Assembly (NCBI GenBank): GCA_021404565.1
Contig: JAAWWF010000026.1
Coordinates: forward strand, 62,001-126,000
Length of the DNA stretch: 64,000 bases
DNA from: Roseivirga sp.
Lineage (GTDB): Bacteria; Bacteroidota; Bacteroidia; Cytophagales; Cyclobacteriaceae
Reading direction: 5' to 3'
In this document: positions 1-9,212 of the stretch, in pieces
Layout of the letters: every line of letters begins with the position of its first letter
Numbering within the stretch: the first letter of the stretch is position 1
The notes under the pieces: generated by a model
The model's input: the letters and a program-made list of their open reading frames with translations, nothing else
The model's database searches: none
Told to the model about the DNA's origin: nothing
Position numbers and translations under genes: made by a program

Positions 1-86
1 TTCGGCTATCCATCTTTATCGTAAGGTGAAGGGGATTGCTTTGCCGGGGATTCGTTGATATGGTTATTGGTTATCGGTTAATCGTT

Positions 87-135
87 ATTGGTTGCAATGA
101 CGTCTTGCTCAACGCGATTCCAAAACTCTAAGCGA
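87..135. repeat. 49-bp exact direct repeat, copy 1
   Basis: This 49-bp stretch is identical to 405-453, and similarity continues weakly for about 35 bases downstream of both copies. It is a dispersed intergenic repeat. The short open frame running across the second copy on the minus strand is not believable as a gene. Confidence 0.8.
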
Positions 136-200
136 CAGAGATTCACGCTCAGGCAGGGAATGACAGAAGGACGTAAATTATACCATCCGTCATCCATCTT

Positions 201-329
201 TGCTTTTTGATGGGCCAAAAAGCAACAAAAACCCTTTCCCGATAACTCCAAATCCAAGGCTGATTTTTACCCGCAAGGCTTGCGCGTGCCAGATCCAATC
301 ACCTTGTATTTCGCGCTGTTATCGGTTCA
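201..329 (-). repeat. Dispersed repeat, reverse copy (partner at 25472-25640)
   Basis: Read on the minus strand this matches 25472-25640 on the plus strand. Shared blocks include CAGCGCGAAATACAAG, a following TTGGAT-TGGCACGCG block, CTTGGATTTG, and TTTTTGGCCCA near the far end. Divergence is spread along the length, as expected of an old intergenic repeat family rather than of a coding duplication. Confidence 0.6.
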
Positions 330-404
330 ACCCCCCTCCTGGATGTATAGAGCAGGTATATGAAGCTTTAGGCCACTGATCCGACCACTTGGAGTCATCA
401 GACG

Positions 405-453
405 ATTGGTTGCAATGACGTCTTGCTCAACGCGATTCCAAAACTCTAAGCGA
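405..453. repeat. 49-bp exact direct repeat, copy 2
   Basis: Identical to 87-135. The two copies lie 318 bp apart in the noncoding region upstream of the MMPL transporter gene. Confidence 0.8.
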
Positions 454-713
454 AACAGGTTCCGGTCAGGGCCGGGAATGATAGAAAGATATTGTCGCGT
501 TTCACCTCTTGAAGGGTAAACTAATTTCAGAGCGAAACACAAATTCACTTTAAGCCTGATAACCTAATACACCAATAACCTGCAACAGAAGGCACGCTGC
601 TCCCGATCCACCAACCTTACCGGTTCCCAAATCGGCCAATCAACGAATAAACTGCTTGCCTCTATACCTTATATATAGGGTGAAAAACATTACCTTTGTC
701 ATCTTGTTCAAAA

Positions 714-3161
714 ATGTGGTCTAAATTCCCTCATATCGTACTGAAATACAGGCTCATACTGATGATCCTGCTATTCGCTTTTACAGGCTTTATGGCTTAC
801 CAGGCCCAGTTTGTGAAGATGGCTTATAACTTCAATACGGCTGTTCCCGAAACAGACGAGAATTATAAGTATTTCCAGCAGTTCAAAGATAAGTTTGGCG
901 AAGACGGCAATATCCTGGTCCTGGGGGTCAAAGACAGCAGCCTTTACAAGCTCAATAGCTTTCAGCTTTACAAAAAACTGAACGATGACATTGCCGATAT
1001 GGAAGAGATCACCAATGTGATTTCATTGTCATCATTACAAAAGATTGTACGAGACCGGGAAGCCCGATCCTTTAACCTGGAGCCGCTGATTCCGGAAACA
1101 CCGCAAACGCAGGAAGAACTGGACGACATCCTCGAAGAGGCCATTGACCTGAAGTTCTATAGCGGTCAGATTCTGAATGCCGATAATGGTGCCACCCTCA
1201 TCCTGATCAATATGGATCGGGAGGTGCTCAACTCAGCCCGCAGAAATGGCGTGGTCAATGAGATCAAACGACTCGGTGAAGCTTTTACGGCTCAAACCGG
1301 CATAGAAATGCATTACTCGGGTATGCCCTTTGTGCGTACCATGATGCAGCAAAAAACCAACAAGGAGCTTCGTCTCTTTATCGGGCTGTCTATTGGCATC
1401 ACCGCCCTGATCCTCTTCCTGTTTTTCCGCTCATGGCCGGCAGTGGTTTTTCCGCTGATAGTGATAGCCGTGGTGGTTACCTGGGTACTGGGTACGGTGG
1501 GCATTCTCAATTATGAAATCAACATACTGACAGGGCTGATCCCGTCCATCATTATTGTCATCGGTATACCCAACTCCATCTATCTGCTTAATAAGTATCA
1601 CCAGGAGTTTGTGAAGCATGGCGATAAGATCCGTGCCATTGTGATGATGATCAAGAAGATCGGGTTGGTCACCTTTATCACCAACTTCACCACAGCTATT
1701 GGCTTTTTGGTACTGGTCACCACAGACATCAAGCTGCTTAAAGAGTTCGGTTTGGTAGCGGGCATCAACATACTGGCCACCTTTATCGTGAGTATTGTAC
1801 TCATTCCGGGCATCTTCTCTTATCTGCCGGCCCCCAATGCCAAGCAGTTGAAGCACCTGGAGTTTAAAGGCATCAGCCGTTTTCTAACCTTACTGGACCT
1901 GCTCGTTCACAGGCATCGCTACCGCGTGTTCATTGTCACCGGCATCGTGGTGGGGCTTTCTATTGTCGGGCTGACAAGGCTCTATTCCGTGGCCTTTATG
2001 GTAGACGATATTCCGGAGGAGTCGCAGGTAAAACAAGACCTTTATTTCTTTGAGCGAAACTTCAGTGGGGTAATGCCCCTGGAGATCGTGATTGACTTTG
2101 GTAAGCCGCGCTCTACCCTCAATGCCCGTAACCTGCGCAAGGTAGACAGGCTGGAAAAAGCGCTGGACGCTATACCCGATGTATCGCAGCCGGTATCTAT
2201 TGTAAGCTTTGCCAAGGCAGTACGTCAGGCATTTTACGATGGTAATCCGCGCAGGTATGGTCTGCCCAGCCCCAGCGACAGAAATGCCATTCTCAGCTAT
2301 TTGTCCAATCAGCAAGAAGATCAATCTACCTTCCTCAGCTCATTTGTAGACTCTACCGGACAGGTGATGCGGGTATCGCTGAAAATGGCCGACCTGGGTT
2401 CTATCAAAATGGACTCGCTGATCAACAATGTGATTGAACCCAGCATTGACGATGTCTTCGGAGATTCAGAAAAGGTAGAAACCAGCGTAACTGGCTCTAC
2501 CCTGCTCTTTGTAAAGGGCAATAAGTTTTTGATTGAAAACCTCAGGTTTTCGCTATTGTTGGCCTTTGCCATCATAGCCGTGATTATGGCCATACTCTTT
2601 GCCAATATCCGCATGATCATCATATCCATGATTCCCAATCTGATACCGCTAGTGCTTACCGCGGGCATTATGGGTTTCTTTGGTATACCGCTTAAGCCCA
2701 GCACCGCCCTGATCTTTAGCATTGCCTTTGGTATTTCAGTAGATGATTCCATTCACTTTCTGGCCAAATACCGACAAGAGCTTTTCTCAAATAAATTCTT
2801 CGTGCCCATTGCCATCAGCAACAGTATTAAGGAGACAGGCGCCAGTATGGTATATACCTCTATTGTGCTGTTTTTTGGCTTTGTGATTTTCGTATTCTCC
2901 GACTTCGGTGGTACCGTAGCCCTGGGGGTCCTTACCTCGCTTACGCTGATGTTTGCCATGCTGACTAACCTCACTGTGCTACCTGCCCTGCTCATGGTGT
3001 TCGACAGTGGTAAAAGGAACCAAAACTTCCATCCGCTCATTGAGCACTATGAGTTTTATGTAGAAGACGAGGACGAAGAGATAGATACCGACAGTTTATT
3101 AATCAAAGAAAATGACCCCTTTCTGGGGACTACGGATAAGGTGGAAGATGACACCTTGTAA
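714..3161 (+). CDS. RND superfamily (MMPL-type) exporter
   Basis: Inner-membrane protein of about 815 residues with the internally duplicated layout of RND/MMPL transporters. An N-terminal transmembrane helix is followed by a periplasmic loop, then a block of five or six helices around residues 220-400, a second helix and periplasmic loop, and a second helix block around 610-780. The second block carries a GISVDDSIHF-type segment, typical of proton-coupled RND helix 4. The C-terminal tail is strongly acidic. The ATG at 714 is preferred over an in-frame TTG at 696 because it directly precedes a normal N-terminus (MWSKFPHIVLKYR). The stop lies 14 bases before ileS, so the two genes are probably cotranscribed. 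The substrate cannot be read from the sequence; lipids or lipid-like molecules are usual for the family. Confidence 0.9.
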   Translation: MWSKFPHIVLKYRLILMILLFAFTGFMAYQAQFVKMAYNFNTAVPETDENYKYFQQFKDKFGEDGNILVLGVKDSSLYKLNSFQLYKKLNDDIADMEEITNVISLSSLQKIVRDREARSFNLEPLIPETPQTQEELDDILEEAIDLKFYSGQILNADNGATLILINMDREVLNSARRNGVVNEIKRLGEAFTAQTGIEMHYSGMPFVRTMMQQKTNKELRLFIGLSIGITALILFLFFRSWPAVVFPLIVIAVVVTWVLGTVGILNYEINILTGLIPSIIIVIGIPNSIYLLNKYHQEFVKHGDKIRAIVMMIKKIGLVTFITNFTTAIGFLVLVTTDIKLLKEFGLVAGINILATFIVSIVLIPGIFSYLPAPNAKQLKHLEFKGISRFLTLLDLLVHRHRYRVFIVTGIVVGLSIVGLTRLYSVAFMVDDIPEESQVKQDLYFFERNFSGVMPLEIVIDFGKPRSTLNARNLRKVDRLEKALDAIPDVSQPVSIVSFAKAVRQAFYDGNPRRYGLPSPSDRNAILSYLSNQQEDQSTFLSSFVDSTGQVMRVSLKMADLGSIKMDSLINNVIEPSIDDVFGDSEKVETSVTGSTLLFVKGNKFLIENLRFSLLLAFAIIAVIMAILFANIRMIIISMIPNLIPLVLTAGIMGFFGIPLKPSTALIFSIAFGISVDDSIHFLAKYRQELFSNKFFVPIAISNSIKETGASMVYTSIVLFFGFVIFVFSDFGGTVALGVLTSLTLMFAMLTNLTVLPALLMVFDSGKRNQNFHPLIEHYEFYVEDEDEEIDTDSLLIKENDPFLGTTDKVEDDTL

Positions 3162-3162
3162 C

Positions 3163-3170
3163 AAGAGGAG
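3163..3170 (+). promoter_or_regulatory. Shine-Dalgarno-like site deciding the GTG start of ileS
   Basis: AAGAGGAG ends five bases before the GTG at 3176. Strong purine-rich sites are uncommon in this window, and no in-frame ATG is available near the N-terminus, so this supports the GTG start. Confidence 0.6.
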
Positions 3171-3175
3171 ATACC

Positions 3176-6100
3176 GTGAAAAAGTACACAGAATACAAAA
3201 ACCCCAATTACGCTGAAATAGGACAAAACATGCTAAGCTACTGGAAAGAGCATGGCATTTTTGAAAAGTCTGTTGATCAAAAAGAGGGCAATCCTACTTT
3301 TACCTTCTTTGAAGGGCCGCCATCGGCCAACGGTGCCCCAGGCATTCACCACGTGATGGCCCGTACTGTAAAGGATATTTTCTGTCGCTTCAAAACCCAA
3401 AAGGGCTTCCAGGTAAAGCGTAAAGGTGGCTGGGATACCCACGGCCTGCCGATAGAGCTGCAGGTAGAAAAAGAACTGGGCATTACCAAAGAAGACATTG
3501 GCAAGAAAATCTCGGTTGACGAGTACAACAAGCAGTGCCGCGAAACGGTAATGCGTTTCAAAGACCAGTGGGACGACCTGACTGAGAAAATGGGTTACTG
3601 GGTAGATCTGGATAACCCCTATATCACCTTTGAGAGAGATTATATAGAGACGCTCTGGTCGATGCTGAAAAAGCTGTACGACAAGGGGCTACTCTATAAG
3701 GGCTATACGATTCAGCCCTACTCTCCTGCTGCCGGTACAGGACTAAGCTCTCATGAACTGAACCAGCCCGGCACCTATCAGGATGTGAAAGATACTTCCA
3801 TGACTGCGCAGTTTAAAGTAGCAGGCACGGACAATGACTATATACTCGCATGGACCACCACGCCCTGGACGCTTCCGGCCAATAATGGCCTGGCAGTAGG
3901 TGCCGGTGTGGAATATGTAAAGGTGCGTACCTTCAACCAGTACACGCACCTGCCTATCAATGTTATTCTGGCCAAAGACCGCGTGTCTTACTACTTCAAT
4001 GCCAAGGCCAAAGACCTGAAAATTGAAGACTACAAGCCGGGTGACAAGCTCATCCCTTATGAAATAGTAGAGAGCTTTAAAGGCCGCGACCTGGCCGGTA
4101 CAGACTATGAGCAGCTGATGCCTTATGTACGCCTGCCAAAGCCTGCCTTTACTGTAGTAGTGGGTGATTTTGTAACCACAGAAGATGGTACCGGTATCGT
4201 GCATATCTCCAAAACCTTTGGAGCAGACGATTACCGTACTTCTGTACAAAACAACATGCCTGGTGTGTTTGTAACAGACGAAGAAGGCAATGAGGTACCG
4301 ATCGTAAACAAACAGGGCAAGTATGTAGCCGAGATGGGAGAATTTGCCGGCATGTACGTAAAGAATGAATACTACAGCGATGCCGAAAAGCCGGAGAAGT
4401 CGCTGGACGTGCTCATCTCCATCAAGCTGAAAGAAGAGAATAAAGCCTTTGAGGTAAAAAAATACGAGCATAGTTACCCACACTGCTGGAGAACGGATAA
4501 ACCGATTCTCTACTACCCCTTAGACTCCTGGTTTATCAAAACCACGGCCTATAAGGAGCAGCTGGTAGCACTTAACAAAACCATCAACTGGAAGCCACAA
4601 TCTACCGGTGAGGGTCGCTTTGGCAACTGGCTGGAAAACCTGGTAGACTGGAACCTCAGCCGTTCGCGCTACTGGGGTACCCCACTGCCGATCTGGATGT
4701 CGGAAGACAAGACAGAGGAAAAGTGTATCGGCTCTATGGATGAGCTGAGGGCTGAAGTAGCCAAGGCTATCGAAGCTGGTTTTATGACCGAGCCCCTGAG
4801 CGAAGACTTTGACCTGCACCGACCTTATGTAGATGATGTTTTTCTGGTAAGCGCAAGCGGTCAGAAAATGACCCGTGAGAAAGATCTGATTGACGTATGG
4901 TTCGATTCAGGGGCCATGCCTTATGCGCAGTGGCACTACCCATTCGAAAACGATGAGACTTTTGAGAAGAGTTTTCCGGCTGACTTTATCGCAGAGGGAG
5001 TAGACCAAACCCGTGGCTGGTTCTTTACCCTCCATGCCCTGGCAGTAATGCTGCACGACAGCGTGGCCTTTAAAAATGTAATCGCCAACGGCCTGGTGCT
5101 CGATAAGGGTGGCAACAAAATGTCTAAGCGATTGGGCAATGCCGTTAACCCATTCGAGACTATTGCCAAATTTGGCCCCGATGCCACTCGTTGGTATATG
5201 ATTTCCAATGCCAACCCATGGGATAACCTGAAGTTTGACATTGATGGCGTGGCAGAGGTTCAGCGCAGGTTCTTTGGCACCCTGCAAAACACCTATGCAT
5301 TCTTTGCCCTCTATGCCAACCTCGATGGCTTTAGCTTTGAGGACGAGCCCATAGCCCTGGAAAAAAGACCAGAGAGTGATCGCTGGATTCTCTCTAAGCT
5401 CAACAGCCTGATCAAGGCCACTGAGCAGGCCTATGAAGATTATGAGCCTACCCGTGCTGCGCGTATGATCATGGACTTTGTAACAGACGAAATGAGCAAC
5501 TGGTACGTGCGCCTGAACAGGAAACGTTTCTGGAAGGGTGAGTACAATGAAGATAAAAAAGCGGCTTATCAAACCCTCTATACCTGTCTGCTGAATATCG
5601 CCAAGATAGGGGCACCTATTGCTCCTTTCTATATGGATCGCCTGTATCAGGACCTGAATGCAGTTTCCGGACTGGAAACAGCCGAATCGGTGCACCTGAC
5701 GGACTATCCGGCTGCCGATGAGGCCTGTATTAATGCAGCACTGGAAACGCGCATGAGCCTTGCTCAGACCATTTCTTCGCTCACACACTCCATTCGTAAG
5801 AAGGAGAAGATCAAGGTGCGTCAGCCACTCTCTAAAATTATGATTCCGGTGCTGGACGCCCAGACCCGTGAATATGTCGAAGCGGTGGAAGACCTGATTC
5901 TTTCTGAGGTGAATGTAAAGGCGGTGGAGTATATAGACGATACTTCCGGCATACTGGTAAAAAAGGTAAAGCCCAACTTCCGTAGCCTTGGTAAAAAGTT
6001 TGGCCCTAAGATGAAGCTTATCACCGGCCAGATCAACCAATGGGGGCAGGAAGAAATTGCCGCAATTGAAAAGCATGGTGCTTTAGAGCTGAGCCTCGAT

Positions 6101-6481
6101 GGTGAGGGCATTTCCCTGCTATTGGAGGATGTGGAAATCTCGAGCGAAGATATTCCCGGCTGGTCTGTAGCCTCTGAAGGCAAGGTAACCGTAGCACTGG
6201 ACATTACGCTTGACGATGCCCTGCGGCAGGAAGGCCTGGCACGTGATGTGGTCAACCGGGTGCAAAACCTGCGTAAAGACATGGGACTTGACGTACAGGA
6301 TAAGATCAACATCCAGGTGGTGCTTGGTGAAGCCTTTGTAGATACAGCCCTGAAAAATAACGGAGATTACATCTGCCAGGAAACACAAGCCCTTAGTTTG
6401 GAGTTAGTGAAGACAATAGAGAACGGCCACAGCGTTGAAATAGACGAGTGGACCCTGGAAATTGAGATTGCGGTAGCATGA
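3176..6481 (+). CDS. ileS: Isoleucyl-tRNA synthetase, type 2 (IleRS2)
   Basis: Charges tRNA(Ile) with isoleucine in the cytoplasm. The 1101-residue length and long C-terminal anticodon-binding region fit the eukaryote-like type 2 enzyme. Visible in order: the class I signature region (FEGPPSANGAPGIHH, residues 45-59), the CP1 editing domain with its WTTTPWTLPANN segment, the KMSKR loop at about 648-652, and the anticodon domain with a WYVRLNR segment. The signature motif reads G56-I-H-H instead of the canonical H-x-G-H, so the first and third positions are swapped. This swap is known in a subset of IleRS2 enzymes and is linked there to extreme mupirocin resistance. Translation starts at GTG behind a good ribosome binding site. 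Confidence 0.97.
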   Translation: MKKYTEYKNPNYAEIGQNMLSYWKEHGIFEKSVDQKEGNPTFTFFEGPPSANGAPGIHHVMARTVKDIFCRFKTQKGFQVKRKGGWDTHGLPIELQVEKELGITKEDIGKKISVDEYNKQCRETVMRFKDQWDDLTEKMGYWVDLDNPYITFERDYIETLWSMLKKLYDKGLLYKGYTIQPYSPAAGTGLSSHELNQPGTYQDVKDTSMTAQFKVAGTDNDYILAWTTTPWTLPANNGLAVGAGVEYVKVRTFNQYTHLPINVILAKDRVSYYFNAKAKDLKIEDYKPGDKLIPYEIVESFKGRDLAGTDYEQLMPYVRLPKPAFTVVVGDFVTTEDGTGIVHISKTFGADDYRTSVQNNMPGVFVTDEEGNEVPIVNKQGKYVAEMGEFAGMYVKNEYYSDAEKPEKSLDVLISIKLKEENKAFEVKKYEHSYPHCWRTDKPILYYPLDSWFIKTTAYKEQLVALNKTINWKPQSTGEGRFGNWLENLVDWNLSRSRYWGTPLPIWMSEDKTEEKCIGSMDELRAEVAKAIEAGFMTEPLSEDFDLHRPYVDDVFLVSASGQKMTREKDLIDVWFDSGAMPYAQWHYPFENDETFEKSFPADFIAEGVDQTRGWFFTLHALAVMLHDSVAFKNVIANGLVLDKGGNKMSKRLGNAVNPFETIAKFGPDATRWYMISNANPWDNLKFDIDGVAEVQRRFFGTLQNTYAFFALYANLDGFSFEDEPIALEKRPESDRWILSKLNSLIKATEQAYEDYEPTRAARMIMDFVTDEMSNWYVRLNRKRFWKGEYNEDKKAAYQTLYTCLLNIAKIGAPIAPFYMDRLYQDLNAVSGLETAESVHLTDYPAADEACINAALETRMSLAQTISSLTHSIRKKEKIKVRQPLSKIMIPVLDAQTREYVEAVEDLILSEVNVKAVEYIDDTSGILVKKVKPNFRSLGKKFGPKMKLITGQINQWGQEEIAAIEKHGALELSLDGEGISLLLEDVEISSEDIPGWSVASEGKVTVALDITLDDALRQEGLARDVVNRVQNLRKDMGLDVQDKINIQVVLGEAFVDTALKNNGDYICQETQALSLELVKTIENGHSVEIDEWTLEIEIAVA

Positions 6482-6502
6482 TGGGCTGGAAGTCAGAAGT
6501 CA

Positions 6503-6557
6503 GGAGACCGAAGTCGGAAGTTTTGAAGACGCTTCGGTCTTCCGGCTTCGGTCTTCC
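6503..6557. repeat. Imperfect inverted repeat after ileS
   Basis: 6503-6520 and 6539-6557 can form an 18-bp stem with one mismatch and one bulge, built on the motif GACCGAAG / CTTCGGTC, with an 18-base loop. No immediate T-run follows, so it is either a weak terminator or a REP-like element between ileS and lspA. Confidence 0.5.
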
Positions 6558-6639
6558 AGTCTTTCCACTCAACTCATTTTAAGAAGTCAAATTAAGGAAA
6601 AGCAAATTGCCTATTTAAATAACCCCAAGCCCCATCCAA

Positions 6640-7329
6640 TTGCGCTTTAAATACAGCAAATACTTTCTTCTTACCCTAGGCATGATCCTGATCGATCAGG
6701 CTGTGAAAATCTGGGTCCACTACAATATCGTACTGGGACCTTCGGGTGAGGTGAAGGTATTTGGCGACTGGTTTAAGCTGCATTATATCCTCAATGAGGG
6801 TATGGCTTTTGGCATTCGCTTTGGGTCTGATTATGGCAAACTGGGCCTTACCATCTTCCGCATTGTGGCCATGGTGTTTATCAGCATCTACCTCTACCGC
6901 ATGGCCAAAAAAGGCATGCATTCCGGCCTGCTCTGGTCCATTGCGCTTATTTTAGGTGGGGCCATTGGCAACGTAATCGACAGTACCTTTTACGGGGTGT
7001 TCTTTAACAATGCCCCCTACGATGCCGTTACGCCCTGGTTTCATGGCAAGGTCATCGATATGTTTTACCTCGATGTATGGGAGGGCCAGGTGGCCGACTG
7101 GGTTCCCGTTTGGGGAGGCGAGCATATAGCCCTCTGGCCCATCTTTAATGTAGCCGATGCCAGCATCTTTGCCGGAGTAGCCCTGATCCTGCTTTTTCAG
7201 AAAAGGTTCTTTGGAAAAACCGGAGGTGAGAAAGAACCTGCTAACGCTGAAAGTCGGAAAGGCTCTTTGGCGGTTGAGGCTGTTTTGGAGCAAAGCGACA
7301 CAGAGGAGCAGACCGCTTCGAAAGGTTGA
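6640..7329 (+). CDS. lspA: Lipoprotein signal peptidase (signal peptidase II)
   Basis: Inner-membrane aspartyl protease that removes signal peptides from prolipoproteins after lipidation. Four transmembrane helices are visible. The two catalytic aspartates sit in GGAIGNVIDS (about residues 106-115) and FNVADASIFAG (about 169-179). The insert between them, with the WGGEHIALWP segment, is typical of Bacteroidota enzymes. The chosen start is TTG at 6640, because the next ATG (residue 15) would cut into the first helix; this start is not certain. The last 25 residues are polar and family-unlike. Its 3' end is partly duplicated at 9014-9120. Confidence 0.93.
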   Translation: MRFKYSKYFLLTLGMILIDQAVKIWVHYNIVLGPSGEVKVFGDWFKLHYILNEGMAFGIRFGSDYGKLGLTIFRIVAMVFISIYLYRMAKKGMHSGLLWSIALILGGAIGNVIDSTFYGVFFNNAPYDAVTPWFHGKVIDMFYLDVWEGQVADWVPVWGGEHIALWPIFNVADASIFAGVALILLFQKRFFGKTGGEKEPANAESRKGSLAVEAVLEQSDTEEQTASKG

Positions 7330-7374
7330 TTTTTCTGTCCGACCCTGATAAAATGGTCTTCCGGGCACAAAATT

Positions 7375-7471
7375 CAGCCCCTTGCCATGGCAACAGCTCT
7401 GAGTCTTTTTCAATAAAAACCCATCCGGATTATTATCGGCAAGAGCATTCGTTCTCCTCGGCAAGGGGCTG
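7375..7471. repeat. 97-bp segment bounded by 12-bp inverted repeats
   Basis: CAGCCCCTTGCC at 7375-7386 is the exact reverse complement of 7460-7471. The stem would carry a 73-base interior. It lies between the converging lspA and lipoprotein genes, at the edge of the block that separates lspA from its decayed second 3' end. It may be a small mobile element or a long hairpin that acts as a bidirectional terminator. Confidence 0.5.
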
Positions 7472-7493
7472 GTTGTTAACCTGAGTTCGGTTA

Positions 7494-8834
7494 TTATTGC
7501 TGATTCACTTCAAAAAACAACACACCTGTATTATACATGGTACCCGTACCAGAGGTAGGGTCACAATAGTTTACAATTGACTCCCCCAGGGGTTTGTCTG
7601 AAGATACCGTGGTGACCGTAGAGTTAACCGTAGTCGCAACTCCGTTTATGGTCACAGGTATGGCGACTGTGGTGGTGGTAGTGGTACCTGTTCCGTCATA
7701 TTCAAAAAACATATAGTTCATAGATTGGGCAAAACCTGTCTTGGTCCATACTATAATCTCCGCCAGCATATTCACCCATTTCGGATCACAATTAATAAGA
7801 CCACAATTTCTGAAGTCCGTTCTTTTGCCAAAGTACATCTTGGTCAATGTATGGGGAGTTCCCGCAGCAGTGATATAGGTGATCACGGCCTTGATCTCCA
7901 TATCTCCGCCAAACCATAAATCAGCTGCTTCTCTCATGGCCTGTATCGTAGTGAATTTAATCCTGGTGAGCTCGTCTTTTGCCGGATTGGAATCTCTTTC
8001 ACACACCGGGCCTGCAGGTGGGGTCTCAGAACCTGTGCCTCCCCCGCTACCGGGGTTGCCCGGGTTGGTACAATCATTCTGTGCCTCATAGTAGTCATCA
8101 ATCATCACATAGGAGTTATCGCCTGTCTCCAGAAAAGGATCGCCCTCACAATCAAGCCCCGGATCATTTACACTCTCATATAGCGTTGTATGCTTTGGTA
8201 AGGCAATCACACGCTCATTGCGGCTAATCACCATCACAAGCTGGCTGGGCTCTTCCAGGCTGCTGAGTGTCAGTGTTTGTCCATTCGGATACATTACCGG
8301 CACCTTGTCTTCCGTAATTTTCTCAGGCACTATGGCCAGCGGCAATTCATCCAGGTCTGCCCTCCAGTCTTCTGCCGACAGCGATTCCAGTTGGGGCAGG
8401 GCTATTTGCAAAAGCGGGTGAAAGCGTGAAGCAGAATCCAGAAAGCTCATGGTTCCTGCAGTGCTTCCCAGGTTGGTGTTGTTGTCTGTTTTTACGGCAT
8501 CAATTCCTTCCATAATCAGCTCCCCAAAAGTTACTTTGCTGGTGCTGCCATTGCGGTTGATCACCACCTCTTTATTTCTGATTTGAGCGAGCAGTACGTT
8601 ATAGTCTCCGTCAAATCGCTCTAGTATCGACTCCTTCAGGCTCTGCCTTACAGCAGGGTAGCGCATGGCAAAAGAAAGCCCCGTGCCCAACCTTGCCGCA
8701 ATTCTGTCTTGCGAGCTGGTAAGCTGAGGCGAGCTGATCTGATCAGGCAGTTCAGGAGAAAAGTCTTCCTGTGAGCAGCGGACAAATAAGGCCATTGCCA
8801 AAAGGGCAAAGCTTAGTTTTAAATAGTTCTTCAT
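7494..8834 (-). CDS. Secreted lipoprotein of unknown function
   Basis: 446-residue protein with a lysine-containing N-terminus, a hydrophobic stretch and a cysteine at residue 20 (LFVRCSQ), which reads as a lipoprotein signal despite the arginine before the cysteine. The N-terminal third is helical. A Gly/Ser/Pro-rich linker around residues 255-275 leads to a C-terminal domain of about 170 residues with six cysteines that could form disulfides, followed by a threonine-rich stretch (residues about 375-405). I do not recognise the family. It converges on lspA and sits in a block bounded by lspA and a second lspA 3' fragment, suggesting that it arrived by recombination. Confidence 0.75.
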   Translation of the reverse strand: MKNYLKLSFALLAMALFVRCSQEDFSPELPDQISSPQLTSSQDRIAARLGTGLSFAMRYPAVRQSLKESILERFDGDYNVLLAQIRNKEVVINRNGSTSKVTFGELIMEGIDAVKTDNNTNLGSTAGTMSFLDSASRFHPLLQIALPQLESLSAEDWRADLDELPLAIVPEKITEDKVPVMYPNGQTLTLSSLEEPSQLVMVISRNERVIALPKHTTLYESVNDPGLDCEGDPFLETGDNSYVMIDDYYEAQNDCTNPGNPGSGGGTGSETPPAGPVCERDSNPAKDELTRIKFTTIQAMREAADLWFGGDMEIKAVITYITAAGTPHTLTKMYFGKRTDFRNCGLINCDPKWVNMLAEIIVWTKTGFAQSMNYMFFEYDGTGTTTTTTVAIPVTINGVATTVNSTVTTVSSDKPLGESIVNYCDPTSGTGTMYNTGVLFFEVNQQ

Positions 8835-9013
8835 TTTATCTGTGGTTTTGATTGATAGTTTAGAGCTGCCAGCGGCTTATGCGTGTTTGAGACGCATAGG
8901 GCCGGCAGACCAAACGAATATTACAGTAGTTCATTCCACAGAGCAGCCAGAGGTCATCAGGGTTTCTGCTTATTTCTTAAAAAAAGATCTTGGAGGGATT
9001 GTTTGAGAGGGGT

Positions 9014-9120
9014 TAGTGGCGGAGGGCATATAGCCCTCTGGCCCATCTTTAATATAGCCGCTGCCAGTATCTTTGCCGGGGCAGCCCTGATCCAGCTTTT
9101 TCAGAAGCGGTTTTTGGGGA
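9014..9120 (+). pseudogene. Duplicated 3' fragment of lspA
   Basis: About 93 bases (9025-9117) match lspA 7122-7214 with roughly eleven substitutions and no gaps. The translation GGHIALWPIFNIAAASIFAGA corresponds to the second catalytic segment of LspA, but the catalytic aspartate codon (GAT) is now alanine (GCT). No 5' part of the gene is present. An open frame from 8883 to 9257 runs through it but mixes unrelated sequence with the 8-bp tandem repeat, so it is not a functional gene. Confidence 0.85.
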
Positions 9121-9156
9121 GGGGGTTAGCGTTATTGACGCTTCTAAAGAAAATGA

Positions 9157-9212
9157 ATGCTCCAATGCTCCAATGCTCCAATGCTCCAATGCTCCAATGC
9201 TCCAATGCTCCA
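9157..9212. repeat. Seven perfect tandem copies of an 8-bp unit
   Basis: ATGCTCCA is repeated seven times without error over 56 bp, directly after the lspA fragment. Units of 8 bp change the reading frame by slippage, so copy number is likely to vary between isolates. It lies in noncoding or pseudogene sequence. Confidence 0.95.

Larger units (their letters stand above)
1..713. other. Repeat-rich noncoding region
   Basis: No convincing gene lies here. The stretch is made of dispersed repeat material: two exact 49-bp copies (87-135 and 405-453) and a reverse-oriented copy of a repeat that recurs at 25472-25640. A TAnnTTTG-like element (TACCTTTG, 691-698) stands 15 bases before the ATG at 714 and could be the -7 box of the following gene, but no matching -33 TTG was found at the right distance. 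Confidence 0.7.

Noticed and set aside
327-548. 73-codon frame on the minus strand
   Set aside because: It runs across the 49-bp dispersed repeat and has no coding features; the repeat explains it.
4907-6076. Long open frame on the minus strand inside ileS
   Set aside because: It is an antisense shadow of a clearly functional gene with low-complexity, unfamiliar translation and no start context.
9157-9212. CRISPR-like array
   Set aside because: The copies are directly adjacent 8-mers without spacers and no cas genes are present.
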